From: Vreelandella stevensii S18214
GTDB taxonomy: Bacteria > Pseudomonadota > Gammaproteobacteria > Pseudomonadales > Halomonadaceae
Length of the DNA stretch: 64,000 bases
NCBI RefSeq assembly: GCF_000275725.1
Contig: NZ_AJTS01000036.1
Span: 62,001-126,000 of the forward strand
Direction: 5' to 3'
The position numbers and the translations under genes were made by a program. The notes below the pieces were generated by a model. The model searched no databases. It was not told where the DNA came from and saw only the letters and a program-made list of their open reading frames with translations. This document shows positions 1-12,369 of the stretch, in pieces; the first letter of the stretch is position 1, and each line of letters opens with the position of its first letter.

Positions 1-1775
1 ACCGGGCTGAACATGCTGTGTGCCTGGGCCTGCTTCGAACGCCACGCCCCGCCAGGGGCACGGCTGCACCTGCTCTCTACCGAAAAATTTCCGTTAGGCC
101 ACACTGCCCTGGCGCGTGCCCTGAGCGCCTGGCCATCGTTGGCCAGTTATTCACAGGCGCTCTGCGCCCTGTGGCCCGATCCCGTCAGCGGCGTTCACCG
201 TTTGCACCTGAGCGAACGTGTCACCCTGGACCTGCACTTTGGCGACACCACCGAACGGCTGGAAGCCTTGCAAGGCCAGGTGGATGCCTGGTTCCTGGAT
301 GGCTTTGCCCCTTCCAAAAACCCGGAGATGTGGCAGCCTGAGCTGTTTGCTGCCATGGCGGCCCGTTCGCGGCCCGGAGCCACCTTTGCTACCTTCACCT
401 GCGCGGGGATCGTCAAGCGCGGCCTGAAAGCCGCAGGCTTCGCTTGGCAGAAGGTGCCTGGCTTCGGTCGCAAGCGGGAAATGCTGGCTGGCAGTATTGC
501 CACACCGCCTGTGGACAACCGTCGCCAGCGGACGCCATGGTTTACGCCACCGCCCACCCTTCGCTCGCAGCACATCGTGGTGATTGGCGCAGGCATGGCC
601 GGGAGCAGCGTGGCGGCCGCCCTGGCACGGCGCGGCCGCCAGGTAACGGTGCTGGAGCGTGAGCAGCCCGGCGCGGGCGGGTCGGGTAATCGGCAGGGGG
701 CGCTATACGTGAAGCTTGCGGTGGAAACCAACCTGCAGAGCCGCTTCTACCTGGCGGGGCTGCTCTACAGCCAGCGCTGGCTGGGCCAACTCGCGGCCGC
801 GCGGCCACAGCAGCCGCCGCTCTGGCAGCCCTGCGGCGTGGTGCAGCTGGCCTTGAGCGAGAAAGAGGCGAGCCGCCAGCAGCGCTTCATGGCCCACCAC
901 CCGCTGCCGGAAACGCTGGTCGCGGCCAGCGAGGCCCCCGACGCACTGGCCGGGGTGCCCACGGCAGCGGCACAGGGCCTTTTTTACCCACAGGCGGGAT
1001 GGGTACAGCCCAAACGGCTGTGCGAGCAACTGCTGCAACACCCCGGCATCACCCTGCACCACGGGGAAGCCACGGCGCTGCACGCCACGCCAGCGGGCTG
1101 GCAGATCACCCTGGCCAACGGCGACACCCTGGCCGCCGACCAGGTGGTGATTGCCACGGCGTCATTGGCCAACGGTTTCGCCCAGACGGCGGAGCTGCCG
1201 CTGCAGCAGGTGCGTGGCCAGGTGAGCGAACTGCCGCTGCCGGAGGGCACGGCGGCTCCCCAGCGCGTGGTGTGTGCGGGGGGGTATGTCTCGCCGCCGC
1301 TGGAGGGCGTGCTCACCTTCGGCGCCAGCTTCGTGCCCAACGATGCCACCACCCACACCGCCGACGCAGACCATCAGCGCAATATCGACGAGTTGCGCCA
1401 GGCCTTGCCTGACTGGGTCGCGGCGTTGGAGGCCGCCACAGGGCCGCTGACGCCCAGCGCCTTGACGGGCCGAGCCGCCGTGCGCGCCGCCAGCCCCGAC
1501 AAGACACCCTATGCCGGGCCAGTGCCCGACGCAGCGGCGTGGCGCACGGCCTACGCGGCGCTGGCCAAGGATGCCTCGAAGGTGCCGGAGACCCCAGGCC
1601 AACACCATGGCGGGCTGTGGATATCCACTGCCCATGGCTCTCGTGGGCTGGCCAGCGCGCCGCTGTGCGCCGAAGTGCTGGCTTCCAGCCTGTGCGATGA
1701 GCCGCTCCCTCTGGAGCAGCCGCTGGTGGACCACCTGCACCCGGGAAGGCGCCTGATCAGTGCGCTGATCCGCGC

Positions 1776-1782
<7 letters not shown>
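1..1782 (+). CDS. mnmC: MnmC, bifunctional tRNA wobble-uridine modification enzyme (5' end missing)
   Basis: Reading frame 1 is open from the first base, beginning T-G-L-N-M, which matches the SAM-binding GTGLN motif of the family, so the gene starts upstream of the window. By comparison with the 668-residue E. coli protein, about 70 residues are missing. The visible 593 residues hold the rest of the methyltransferase domain (to about residue 175) and a C-terminal FAD oxidoreductase domain whose dinucleotide motif VVIGAGMAG lies near residue 195. The enzyme converts cmnm5s2U to nm5s2U and then methylates it to mnm5s2U at position 34 of certain tRNAs. The stop overlaps the convergent yheU stop by 7 bp. 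Confidence 0.95.
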
Positions 1783-4111
<2,329 letters not shown>

Positions 4112-4136
4112 TCAGTGAATCATCAATGCGGTCGTA

Positions 4137-4171
4137 ACAAAAACACCCGCCTTCGGGTGGAAGGCGGGTGT
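4137..4171 (-). terminator. Intrinsic terminator after zipA
   Basis: An 11-bp perfect stem (ACACCCGCCTT with AAGGCGGGTGT, 4143-4171) around a 7-nt loop is followed on the minus strand by TTTTTG. It lies 17 bp past the zipA stop, so it should end or attenuate the zipA transcript before ligA. Confidence 0.85.
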
Positions 4172-4188
4172 GGGTATGACAAAAACGT

Positions 4189-6366
4189 TTAGCGTGCCTG
4201 CAACTGGCGATGCAGTCGATGACGACGCTCGAACTCGCGCACACGCTGGCGGGCAAACTCGATGGTTTGCGCCGTCATGACACTACGGTTCTCGTCTTTC
4301 AATTCGCCGCCCATGTGGCGTACCACCACCATGGCGGTTTCCACCATTGCCTCGAAGGCAGCCGAACTATCCAGCGCGCCAGGCAGCGGCATCAGGAAGG
4401 TGATGCCTGGGGTGACGAACTCGTCCATCTCTTCGATGGGGAAAGTGCCGGGCTTCAGCACGTTCACCATGGAGAACTGCAGCTCGCTCTCGGCGCTTTC
4501 GGTTTCGAACCGGTGGAAGACACCCATGGTACGGCTGTAACGCAGGCCACACGCCATCATCAGTTCCAGCAGCTTGCTGCCGTCGAACCCTTCCGGGTCG
4601 CGAGACAGCACGCTGATGACGATCATCTCTTCGGCATCGGCCAGGGTTTCTCGTGCGTGCTCGCCGTTGACATCGTGACGCAGCGCCTTCTCCAGCGTCG
4701 GGTGGGCGCGTACCACGCTGTCCCGAGCCTCGTAGGACTCATCGTAGCCCGCGTCGATATCCGCGTAAGCAGCGTCGTAATCTGTCTCGGCGGCGCTATC
4801 GGCATAATGAGCATCGTCGGCATAATGAGCATCATAGCGCGGCGAGGCATCATCATGGGCGCTAAGCGGTGCATCGAAGCGCTCGGCAGCCTCGTAGCTG
4901 TCCAGAGCCGGGGCCTTGCCACGCGAAGTGCGTTTGGCGGCAGCTTCCGTCGCCGCTAGCTCACGGGCCTGGGCTTTTTCTTGTGCGATGCGCGCTTTCT
5001 CTGCTTCTGCGGCTTCCCTGGCCACGCGGCGCTGCTCGGCTTCCAGCGCTTTGCGCTCGGCTTTCTGCTTGGCCAGCGCTTCGGCGCGCTTGGCTTTTTC
5101 GGCTTTCTTGATCGCTTTCTGTTTGCGACGCTCGATAATACGGCGCTTGAAGGAGCGGCCAATGCCTTCGAAATCGACCAGGCGGTAACGATCTACCTCG
5201 TCGTCATCCAGCTCGTCCACATCACCTACGATATCCGAGCGCAGCTGGCGGCGTCTCGGCGTCTCGGAGGTCTTGGCAAAGACGGCATCTTCCGGCTCGG
5301 CGCGCAGCACTGGCTCGGCATCGGGCTCTGGCTCCACGGCGCTCAGCAGCGTGCTTTCTGTCGTGTCACTGGCTGACAGAACGGGCTCGACACTTTCAGG
5401 GTTCGCCGCGACCGTCTGATCGGCCGTGGCTTTCTGGTTCGCCACGTCGTTCTGATCCGTCACACCCTTGGCAGCCAAGCGTTCACTGGAAGGTGTGGAT
5501 GCGGTTACGTCGGCGCTGACCGCTGACTGGTCGGGTGCATCCATACTAGCGGCTGCGTCACTGGCAGGTGCTTCACTGGCAGGTGCTTCACTGGCAGGTG
5601 CTTCGCTAACCGCTGCTTTACTTACGGCAGACGCCGCGGGGGCTTCCACGCGGACGGTTGGCACGGATTCGGCAGCAGGCTCGGAAACTGTGGGAGCCGC
5701 CGTTTCCGGTGAAGGCTGCTGCTGAGTGGCTGGTTCAGTGGCTGGTTCAACGGGGGCAGCAGCGGAAACGGTGGTGTCCTGCGGGGCCACAGGCTCAGCC
5801 GCAAACAGGCTGGGCTCACGACGGGGCTCACTATGTGGGGCTTCTTGAGAAACAGCGTCGGCGGCCTCGGGCATGGCACTCTGTGCAGCAGGTGCAGTAA
5901 CGGACGATGGAGCCATCGACGGCTCGGCCCGAGACGGCGCCTTCAGGGGCTCACTGTGCCTGACTGTCTCACCCGTTGTCGGTTCGGATTGGGCCACGGC
6001 AGGTTTGGCAGACTTCGAAGTAAACGACCTGGCGTTTGCGGTAACGGATTGGGCAAACGAGCGGCGGAAGTCAGAAAGGACTTTTGAAGGCCCGGGGTGC
6101 TCCTGACGCTTTAATTTGGGCTTTTGGCCCAGGCCGCTGTAATCGGCAGGTTTGACCACCCGCGCACCGCCGTTGGGCAGCTCCCAGTTGATTTCAGCTT
6201 CTCTGGCCTCGTCACTCAACTCTTCCGGCTTGACGGCGGGCAGATCCTTGCCAGCCTGATCCAGCTGCGGAACACGACGTTGACGTTGAAGCCTTCGCAC
6301 ACCATCAACGACGATGAGCGATACCAGAGCCAGTCCTAGAATGATTAACCACTCTCTTAATTCCAT
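4189..6366 (-). CDS. zipA: ZipA, FtsZ-anchoring cell division protein (unusually long)
   Basis: A 725-residue protein, about twice the 328 residues of E. coli ZipA. It has an N-terminal membrane segment (about residues 6-24, LIILGLALVSLIVVDGV) followed by charged residues, the ZipA topology. A very long linker rich in Pro, Ala, Ser and Glu follows (about 80-390), including short repeats such as APASE. Next come a highly charged predicted coiled coil (about 405-480), a Tyr/Asp/Ala-rich stretch with HYADDAHYAD, and a C-terminal FtsZ-binding domain of about 140 residues. ZipA tethers the Z ring to the membrane. The ATG at 6366 places the hydrophobic segment at the N terminus. The 240-bp gap to smc probably holds its promoter and contains two copies of ATATACGTTT. 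Confidence 0.9.
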   Translation of the reverse strand: MELREWLIILGLALVSLIVVDGVRRLQRQRRVPQLDQAGKDLPAVKPEELSDEAREAEINWELPNGGARVVKPADYSGLGQKPKLKRQEHPGPSKVLSDFRRSFAQSVTANARSFTSKSAKPAVAQSEPTTGETVRHSEPLKAPSRAEPSMAPSSVTAPAAQSAMPEAADAVSQEAPHSEPRREPSLFAAEPVAPQDTTVSAAAPVEPATEPATQQQPSPETAAPTVSEPAAESVPTVRVEAPAASAVSKAAVSEAPASEAPASEAPASDAAASMDAPDQSAVSADVTASTPSSERLAAKGVTDQNDVANQKATADQTVAANPESVEPVLSASDTTESTLLSAVEPEPDAEPVLRAEPEDAVFAKTSETPRRRQLRSDIVGDVDELDDDEVDRYRLVDFEGIGRSFKRRIIERRKQKAIKKAEKAKRAEALAKQKAERKALEAEQRRVAREAAEAEKARIAQEKAQARELAATEAAAKRTSRGKAPALDSYEAAERFDAPLSAHDDASPRYDAHYADDAHYADSAAETDYDAAYADIDAGYDESYEARDSVVRAHPTLEKALRHDVNGEHARETLADAEEMIVISVLSRDPEGFDGSKLLELMMACGLRYSRTMGVFHRFETESAESELQFSMVNVLKPGTFPIEEMDEFVTPGITFLMPLPGALDSSAAFEAMVETAMVVVRHMGGELKDENRSVMTAQTIEFARQRVREFERRHRLHRQLQAR
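5561..5605 (-). repeat. Three-copy 15-bp tandem repeat inside zipA
   Basis: CTGGCAGGTGCTTCA on the plus strand is repeated head to tail three times (5561-5575, 5576-5590, 5591-5605, the last with one change at its end). It encodes the run of APASE pentapeptides in the ZipA linker. Because 15 bp keeps the frame, copy number could vary without breaking the protein. Confidence 0.9.
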
Positions 6367-6605
6367 GTCGAGCATTCCATGGGTCAACTAACCGGTTACA
6401 AGATGCAGCGCATGCGCAGCACCCAAATATGGGGGACCTTCTGATCAATATACGTTTAATGCCTAGCATAGCGCGATTATTACAAAAAGGGCCACTTTTT
6501 GCAGGCATTTGCACTTTTAAACTGGCATATACGTTTTTTAAGCCAATCCACAGACCTTATCAAGCTCATAAAGTGCCGCCATGAGGTAGTGGATTAGAAA
6601 GAGTT

Positions 6606-9600
6606 TTAATCCACCAGCGCGGCGGCTTCGTCGATGCCCACCGACACCAGCCGCGAGACGCCGGGCTCCTGCATGGTCACCCCCATCAGGCGCTCGGCGG
6701 CTTCCATGGCAATCTTGTTGTGGGTGATGTAGATGAACTGGACGTTCTCCGACATCTCCTTGACCAGCTTGGCATAGCGCCCCACGTTGGCATCGTCCAG
6801 CGGCGCGTCCACCTCGTCGAGCATACAGAACGGCGCGGGGTTGAGCTGGAAGATGGCAAACACCAGCGACAGCGCCGTAAGCGCTTTTTCGCCACCGGAG
6901 AGCAGGTGAATGGTGCTGTTCTTCTTGCCCGGTGGGCGTGCCATGATCGCCACACCGGTTTCCAGCAGGTCGTCTCCCGTCAGAGTCAGCCAGGCAGCCC
7001 CGCCACCGAACACTCGGGGGAACAGGGTTTGCAGCCCGGTATTGACCTGTTCGAAGGTTTCCTTGAAGCGCACCCGGGTTTCCTGGTCGATGCGCTTGAT
7101 GGCGCGCTCCAGGGTCTCCAGCGCTTCGCTGAGCTCTGCATGCTGGGCTTCCAGGTAGTTACGCCGCTCCGCCTGCTGGTCATACTCTTCGATAGCCGCC
7201 AGGTTGATGGCGCCCAGGCGACGAATTTTTTCGGAGGTATTCTCCAGCCGCTCCTGCCAGGTGGGTTCGCTGGCGTCCTGGGGCAGCGTCTCGGCCAGTT
7301 CATCGGCATTGTGCCCCAGTTCCGCCAACTGCTCGTCCTGAGTGGCCGCCTTGAGTGCCAGCGCCTGCACCTCCATGCGCCGCTGCTGTAGCTGTTCGCG
7401 ACTCTGCTCCAGATTACGCTCGTGCTGTTGGCGGGCCAGCTCGTCATTGCGCAGCTGCTCGGCCAGGGCCTGGGCCTGCTGGCGCGTCTCGTTCAGGCGG
7501 CGCTCCTGCTGCTCGCGCTGATGCAGCAGCTCTTCCAGCTCTTCGCTGGCGAGTTCATCCGGCTCTACCAGCATTTCCCGCGACTCTTCCAGCTCGGCAA
7601 TGCGCAGGGTCAGCCGCGCCTCGCTATCGCTGGAGCGGGCCTGCTGGGCTTGAAGGCTGTCACGCTCGGCCTTCAACCTTTCCCGCTCCAGCGCCAGCGC
7701 CTGTTGCCGTGCCTTGAGCGGGGCGTGTTGCTGATTGAGCCGCTCGCGCTGCTCACGCTGTTGATGGCGCTGCTCGGCGCTGGTTTCTCGGGCTTCGGAG
7801 GCGGCTTCCAGCTGCTCCATGGCGGTGTGCCAGCGGGCACGCTGCTCTTCCAACGTCAGCGTTAACTCCGCCTCATCCTCTTGCAGCCGGGCCAGCTCAT
7901 CGTCCAGCTCGGCGGCACGGCCTTGCAGATGCTCCAGCCGCTGGGCCAGGCGCTGCTCCTGGATGGCCAGCTGTTGGCGGGCGCTGGCGTGATCACGCTC
8001 CTGCTCGGCCTGCTGCTCACGCTGCTCCTCCAGCGCGTCCAGCGCCTCGCTGGCCGTGTCGCACTGCGCATCGAGCAGCGCCAGCGCCTCTTCGGCCTGG
8101 GCGCGCTGCTCTGCAAGCTCGGTGAAGCGGCGGCGGGTCACCAGCAGGGCATCCACGCCTTCGCCGTTGGCCTGCTGATGCAGCCACCCCCGCCCACGCC
8201 AGACACCATCGCGGCTGACCACGCTTTCACCCTTGGCCAGGCTGGGCAGCAGCGCCTCAATGTCATCCGCGCTATCGACGAAGTGAATGCTCGCCAACCA
8301 CTCGCTCAAGGCCCCCGCCCCGGTGACCAGTGCGTGCAGCCGCTGGCCCGTATTGGGCAGCCCGGCGGGCAGCGCCTGGTCGATCAGGCACCAGTCGGTG
8401 GCCAGTGCTTCGGGTAGCGCCTGCAGCTGTTGGGTAGCCACCAGCCGCGCGTTGAGCCAAGGGGCCAACAGCCAGGAAATCACTCGCTCCCAGCCCGCCG
8501 ACACGTCGATGGCCTCGCCCAACCGCGGTGCCTCGGCCAAACCGTATGCTGCCAGCGCCTCACCAGATTGAGGGTCGTGGTCCGCCAGGGCGGCATCGAT
8601 CAATGCTTGCAGCGATGCCAACTCGCCCTGCTGCTGGCTGAGCGCCTGACGCTGCTGGTCTCGCGCTTGCTGGGCCTGCTGGTAAGCCGCCTTGGCATCG
8701 CTGAAGCGCTGCTGCCACTGCTCGCGCTGGCTCTGGAACGTGGCGGCGCGCTGGTCGGCCTCGGTCAACCGAGCGTGATGCTCGGCGTGCTCCTGGCGCA
8801 GGGCGGCCATGTCGGCCAGCTCGCCGCGCTGCTGGCGGCGGCGCTGGCCTTCGGCCTGAAGGCGGGCAATTCGCTGCTCCAGATCACGCAGCTGATCCTG
8901 GCGGCGGTCGGCATCGCGGCTGGCTTCGCGCCAGCGATTTTCGGCATCGCTCCACTGCTGCTCGGCGGCCTCCAGGGCGGGGCTGGCCGACGCCAGGGTC
9001 TCTTCCAGCTCCGCCAGCTGCTCTTCGAGGGCTTCGTATTCGGGCAGTACGTCTTCCAGGCGTTCGTCGATGGCGAACAGTCGCTCGCGGTCGCCTTCGC
9101 TGACCAGCCGCTGCTCATCCAGGTCGCGGCGGGCCGTGGCGATGTCGCTGGCCAGCTGCGCTTCACGGCTGCGACGGTGGGCCTGGTCCTGTTCCAGCCG
9201 GGCGATGCGGGTGGTGGTCTCGAAAAACTGCTGCTGGTGACGCTCCAGCACATCGGCCAGCTCGTCATGCTGTTCGCGGGCCTGCTCCAGCCGGGTCTCG
9301 CACTGGCGCACGCCGAACACGTCTTTCTCGACGGCAATTTCCAGCTCGCGCACCCGGCTTTCCTGATGCGACTGCTCGGCACGCAGGGTGCGCCCACGCA
9401 GCAGCGCCAGCTCGCCTTTGAGGCGATACTCCTGCTGTTTGAGTTCCTGATAGCGTTTGGCGGCTTCGGCCTGGCGTTTGAGGCGCTCCAGCTGCTTGTC
9501 CAGCTCGTCGCGGATGTCGTCCAGTCGCTCCAGGTTCTCCTGGGTCCGGCGCATGCGGTTTTCGGTTTCCCGGCGACGCTCCTTGTACTTGGAGATACCG

Positions 9601-10103
9601 GCAGCCTCTTCGAGGGTGGCACGCAGGTCGTCGGGGCGCGCTTCGATGAGCCGCGAAATCATGCCCTGGCCGATGATGGCGTACGAACGCGGGCCGAGGC
9701 CGGTCCCCATGAACAGGTCGGCGATGTCCCGGCGGCGGCACTTCTGGCCGTTGAAGAAGTAGTTGGACTGCCCGTCTCGGGTGACCAGGCGCTTGACGGC
9801 AATTTCAGCGTACTGGGCATAGACACCGCCCATGCCGCCGTCGCGGTTGTCGAACTTGAGTTCGATAGAGGCCTGCCCGACGGGCTTGCGCCCCGTCGAG
9901 CCGTTGAAGATCACGTCGGCCATGGATTCGCCGCGCAGGGTCTTGGCAGACGACTCGCCCATGACCCAGCGCACGGCGTCGATGATATTGGACTTGCCGC
10001 ACCCGTTGGGCCCCACGATGGCGGTCATATTGCCATCGAAGGGGACGGTGACCGGATCGACAAAGGACTTGAACCCGACAAGACGAATGGAGGTTAAGCG
10101 CAT
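6606..10103 (-). CDS. smc: Chromosome segregation ATPase SMC
   Basis: A 1165-residue SMC ATPase that organises and segregates the chromosome. The N-terminal head carries Walker A GPNGCGKS near residues 31-38. Two very long Glu/Gln/Arg-rich coiled coils flank a hinge at about 510-650. The C-terminal head has the signature LLSGGEKALT (about 1066) and Walker B CMLDEVDAPLDD. It starts with ATG and lies 33 bp downstream of ccmI on the same strand, so some transcription may come from the ccm operon. Length and all motifs are intact. Confidence 0.97.
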   Translation of the reverse strand: MRLTSIRLVGFKSFVDPVTVPFDGNMTAIVGPNGCGKSNIIDAVRWVMGESSAKTLRGESMADVIFNGSTGRKPVGQASIELKFDNRDGGMGGVYAQYAEIAVKRLVTRDGQSNYFFNGQKCRRRDIADLFMGTGLGPRSYAIIGQGMISRLIEARPDDLRATLEEAAGISKYKERRRETENRMRRTQENLERLDDIRDELDKQLERLKRQAEAAKRYQELKQQEYRLKGELALLRGRTLRAEQSHQESRVRELEIAVEKDVFGVRQCETRLEQAREQHDELADVLERHQQQFFETTTRIARLEQDQAHRRSREAQLASDIATARRDLDEQRLVSEGDRERLFAIDERLEDVLPEYEALEEQLAELEETLASASPALEAAEQQWSDAENRWREASRDADRRQDQLRDLEQRIARLQAEGQRRRQQRGELADMAALRQEHAEHHARLTEADQRAATFQSQREQWQQRFSDAKAAYQQAQQARDQQRQALSQQQGELASLQALIDAALADHDPQSGEALAAYGLAEAPRLGEAIDVSAGWERVISWLLAPWLNARLVATQQLQALPEALATDWCLIDQALPAGLPNTGQRLHALVTGAGALSEWLASIHFVDSADDIEALLPSLAKGESVVSRDGVWRGRGWLHQQANGEGVDALLVTRRRFTELAEQRAQAEEALALLDAQCDTASEALDALEEQREQQAEQERDHASARQQLAIQEQRLAQRLEHLQGRAAELDDELARLQEDEAELTLTLEEQRARWHTAMEQLEAASEARETSAEQRHQQREQRERLNQQHAPLKARQQALALERERLKAERDSLQAQQARSSDSEARLTLRIAELEESREMLVEPDELASEELEELLHQREQQERRLNETRQQAQALAEQLRNDELARQQHERNLEQSREQLQQRRMEVQALALKAATQDEQLAELGHNADELAETLPQDASEPTWQERLENTSEKIRRLGAINLAAIEEYDQQAERRNYLEAQHAELSEALETLERAIKRIDQETRVRFKETFEQVNTGLQTLFPRVFGGGAAWLTLTGDDLLETGVAIMARPPGKKNSTIHLLSGGEKALTALSLVFAIFQLNPAPFCMLDEVDAPLDDANVGRYAKLVKEMSENVQFIYITHNKIAMEAAERLMGVTMQEPGVSRLVSVGIDEAAALVD

Positions 10104-10136
10104 TGTGATCCTTTCCTGCAGCGAAAGTCGCGGAGG

Positions 10137-11384
10137 TTACTCAAAAACGCGGTTGATGACCACCTCGGCTGCTTGATCATCGCTGATCGGGCCTACGGTG
10201 ACGCTCTCCAGGTCACCGAACAGGTCCCCGGGTTGCGGTGTAGCCTGGCCCGAGGGCGATACGCGCACCATCAGGCGCGCTTCACGCACCTGGGAGATCT
10301 GGGCGTCCGCCGACATGGCCGCCGTATCATCCAGCACTACCGTCATCGGCAGCTCCGCGACCTGGGCACGAATCACCGCCAGCGGTGGCAGCTCGCCATC
10401 CATATCGCGAGCGGTAATGAACACCGTGGCGTCATCACTGACACTGCCTTCCAGCTCGGCGTCCAGCGAGACATTCACCCGTATACCCTGGCTCTGTGCA
10501 GCCTCGGCATCGGCGCTTTCCGGCACGACACCCATCCGCTCCTGAGCTACACGGATACCGTCGCGCAGGGAGGCCGCCGTTTCCGGATTTTCGATGTTGG
10601 CCACGGCTCGGCGCCAGCGGTCGATGGCCGTTTCGTAATCGCCACTATCGAAGGCGTGAATGCCCAGCAGGCCCAGCACCGTGGGCTGGCGTGGGTCGAG
10701 CGCCAGCGTCTCGTCTACCAGCGCCTGCACTTCCGGCGTCAACTGACGCTCGGCCATGAAGAACTGCAGCTGTGCCATTTGCGCCAGCAGGGGCGGGATA
10801 CGCCCTTCGATGGCCAGCAAACGCTCCAGCGCTTCCTCGGCCTTCTCGGGCTGGCCGGTGTCGCGATAAATGGGAAACAGCGCGCTCCACACGTTGGGGT
10901 TGTTGGGCTGGCGCTCGGCTTCGGCTTCCATCCGCTCGGTGAACATGCTCAGCGAGCCTTCAGGGTGCTGACGCACTTCCTGCTGGATGGCGTACAGCGT
11001 CAGGTCGCCTTCGGCACCATACTGCTGGTACCAGAACGTGCTGGCACCGACCACGGCCACCATCACCAGCGGCACCATCAGGCGGCCAGCACTGGCAGAC
11101 TTCAGCGGCCGACGGGTCTCGACGACGGTGTCTTCCAGCAGGCTACGCTCCAGCTCCAGGCGATCTTCCTGATAGCGCGCGTCGTCGATGTCTCCCCGAT
11201 CCCGGGCGGCCTCCAGCGAGGCCAGACGGCGCTGAAAAATCGCCACGTTCTGCTCGGCCGTGGTGTCGTTGGCCTCGAAGGTTTCCAACTGGTCACGCAG
11301 CGTGCGAGCGCCGCGCATGGGTGCCACCAGCAGCCACAGCGCAGGTATCAGCAGTAAAGCAATCGCAATCCAGACCGGTGTCAT
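10137..11384 (-). CDS. ccmI: CcmI, cytochrome c maturation TPR protein
   Basis: A 415-residue protein with membrane segments near residues 2-22 and 100-118. Between them lies a charged, coiled segment (DQLETFEANDTTAEQNVAIF and following), and after them a periplasmic TPR region. In system I, CcmI chaperones apocytochrome c and presents it to the CcmFH haem ligation complex. The start codon overlaps the ccmH stop (ATGA), showing translational coupling, and it is the last gene of the ccm operon. Confidence 0.93.
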   Translation of the reverse strand: MTPVWIAIALLLIPALWLLVAPMRGARTLRDQLETFEANDTTAEQNVAIFQRRLASLEAARDRGDIDDARYQEDRLELERSLLEDTVVETRRPLKSASAGRLMVPLVMVAVVGASTFWYQQYGAEGDLTLYAIQQEVRQHPEGSLSMFTERMEAEAERQPNNPNVWSALFPIYRDTGQPEKAEEALERLLAIEGRIPPLLAQMAQLQFFMAERQLTPEVQALVDETLALDPRQPTVLGLLGIHAFDSGDYETAIDRWRRAVANIENPETAASLRDGIRVAQERMGVVPESADAEAAQSQGIRVNVSLDAELEGSVSDDATVFITARDMDGELPPLAVIRAQVAELPMTVVLDDTAAMSADAQISQVREARLMVRVSPSGQATPQPGDLFGDLESVTVGPISDDQAAEVVINRVFE

Positions 11385-11851
11385 GACGACCTCTCGCGGT
11401 TAATCAGGGCATTCAGGCGGGCGCGTTCTTCTGCGCTCAGGGCCTTGGCAGAGGCGTTGCGGCGGGCACGCACCACCATGATGACGACCACCAGGCCAAT
11501 CACCACCAGAACGATGGGCAACCCCCACAGCAAATAGGTGCGGTTCTCCAGACGCGGGTTGTAGAGAATGTAATCGCCGAAACGCTGCACCATGTGGTTG
11601 ATGATTTCGATATCGGCCTGGCCTTCGTTCAGCAGCACGTAGACGCGCTCGCGCATGTCCGCCGAGATGGGCGCATCGGAGTCGTCGATGGCCTGGTTTT
11701 CACACAGCGGGCAGCGCATGGAGGCGGTCAGGTCGCGGTAGCGCTTTTCCAGTACCGGATCATCGAACTCGCGCACTTCGATTCCGCCGGCCATGACGCT
11801 ACCGGCGGTGGCCAGCAGCATGGCCGTCACTATCCAACGAATTATCGCCAT
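11381..11851 (-). CDS. ccmH: CcmH, thiol reductase subunit of the haem ligation complex
   Basis: A 156-residue protein with a cleavable signal segment (residues 1-21), a redox motif CPLC (C47 and C50) in the family context RCPxCxNQ, and a C-terminal membrane helix (about 107-130) followed by arginines. It reduces the CXXCH cysteines of apocytochrome c for haem attachment. It overlaps ccmG by 10 bp upstream and ccmI by 4 bp downstream. This is the short form of CcmH, with CcmI encoded separately as in Pseudomonas. Confidence 0.95.
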   Translation of the reverse strand: MAIIRWIVTAMLLATAGSVMAGGIEVREFDDPVLEKRYRDLTASMRCPLCENQAIDDSDAPISADMRERVYVLLNEGQADIEIINHMVQRFGDYILYNPRLENRTYLLWGLPIVLVVIGLVVVIMVVRARRNASAKALSAEERARLNALINRERSS

Positions 11852-12369
11852 TTTTCTACCTCCGGCAGGATACGGTCACGGACATCTTCCGGGGAGACAT
11901 AGCCCTTGTGGTGATAGCGGATCACGCCCTCGGCATCCACCAGAAAGGTTTCCGGCGCGCCGTACACGCCCAGGTCGAAACCAAGGCTGCCATCCGGGTC
12001 AAAGATGTTGATCTCGAAGGGGTCGCCGAATTCGGTCAAAAACTCCAGGCCTTTCTCGCGGGTATCCCGATAGTTGATGCCCACCATGCGGATACCGTGA
12101 TCCGCCAGTGACAGCAGCTGCGGCATCTCTTGCTTGCAGGCCGGACACCACTCGCCCCAGACGTTGACCAGCGTCACTTCGCCGATGAACAGCGACTGGT
12201 CGACCTGGCGTTCGGCGTCACGCAAGGTAGTGGCCTGAAACTCAGGAAACTCCCGCGCCATGAGGGCCGAATCCCGCTGGGAAGGGTCCTGCCCTAACCC
12301 TTGATAGAGAAACAGCGCAATGCCCAGAAAGCCGATGGGCAGCAGTAACAGCAGCAAACGTCGCGTCAT
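11842..12369 (-). CDS. ccmG: CcmG/DsbE, periplasmic thioredoxin-like protein
   Basis: A 175-residue protein with an N-terminal membrane anchor (residues 4-23) and a thioredoxin fold whose active site is WCPAC (C75, C78). It supplies electrons from the membrane reductase to CcmH or apocytochrome c. The ATG overlaps the ccmF stop by 4 bp. Length and motif are normal for DsbE. Confidence 0.95.
   Translation of the reverse strand: MTRRLLLLLLPIGFLGIALFLYQGLGQDPSQRDSALMAREFPEFQATTLRDAERQVDQSLFIGEVTLVNVWGEWCPACKQEMPQLLSLADHGIRMVGINYRDTREKGLEFLTEFGDPFEINIFDPDGSLGFDLGVYGAPETFLVDAEGVIRYHHKGYVSPEDVRDRILPEVEKWR

Noticed and set aside
6483-6501. CAAAAAG-CTTTTTG inverted repeat as a terminator of smc
   Set aside because: The stem is almost all A-T and over 100 bp from the smc stop; too weak to call.
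8430-10097. A 555-codon open frame on the plus strand
   Set aside because: It is the antisense shadow of smc; the Leu/Gly-rich product reflects the complementary Glu/Gln/Arg codons.
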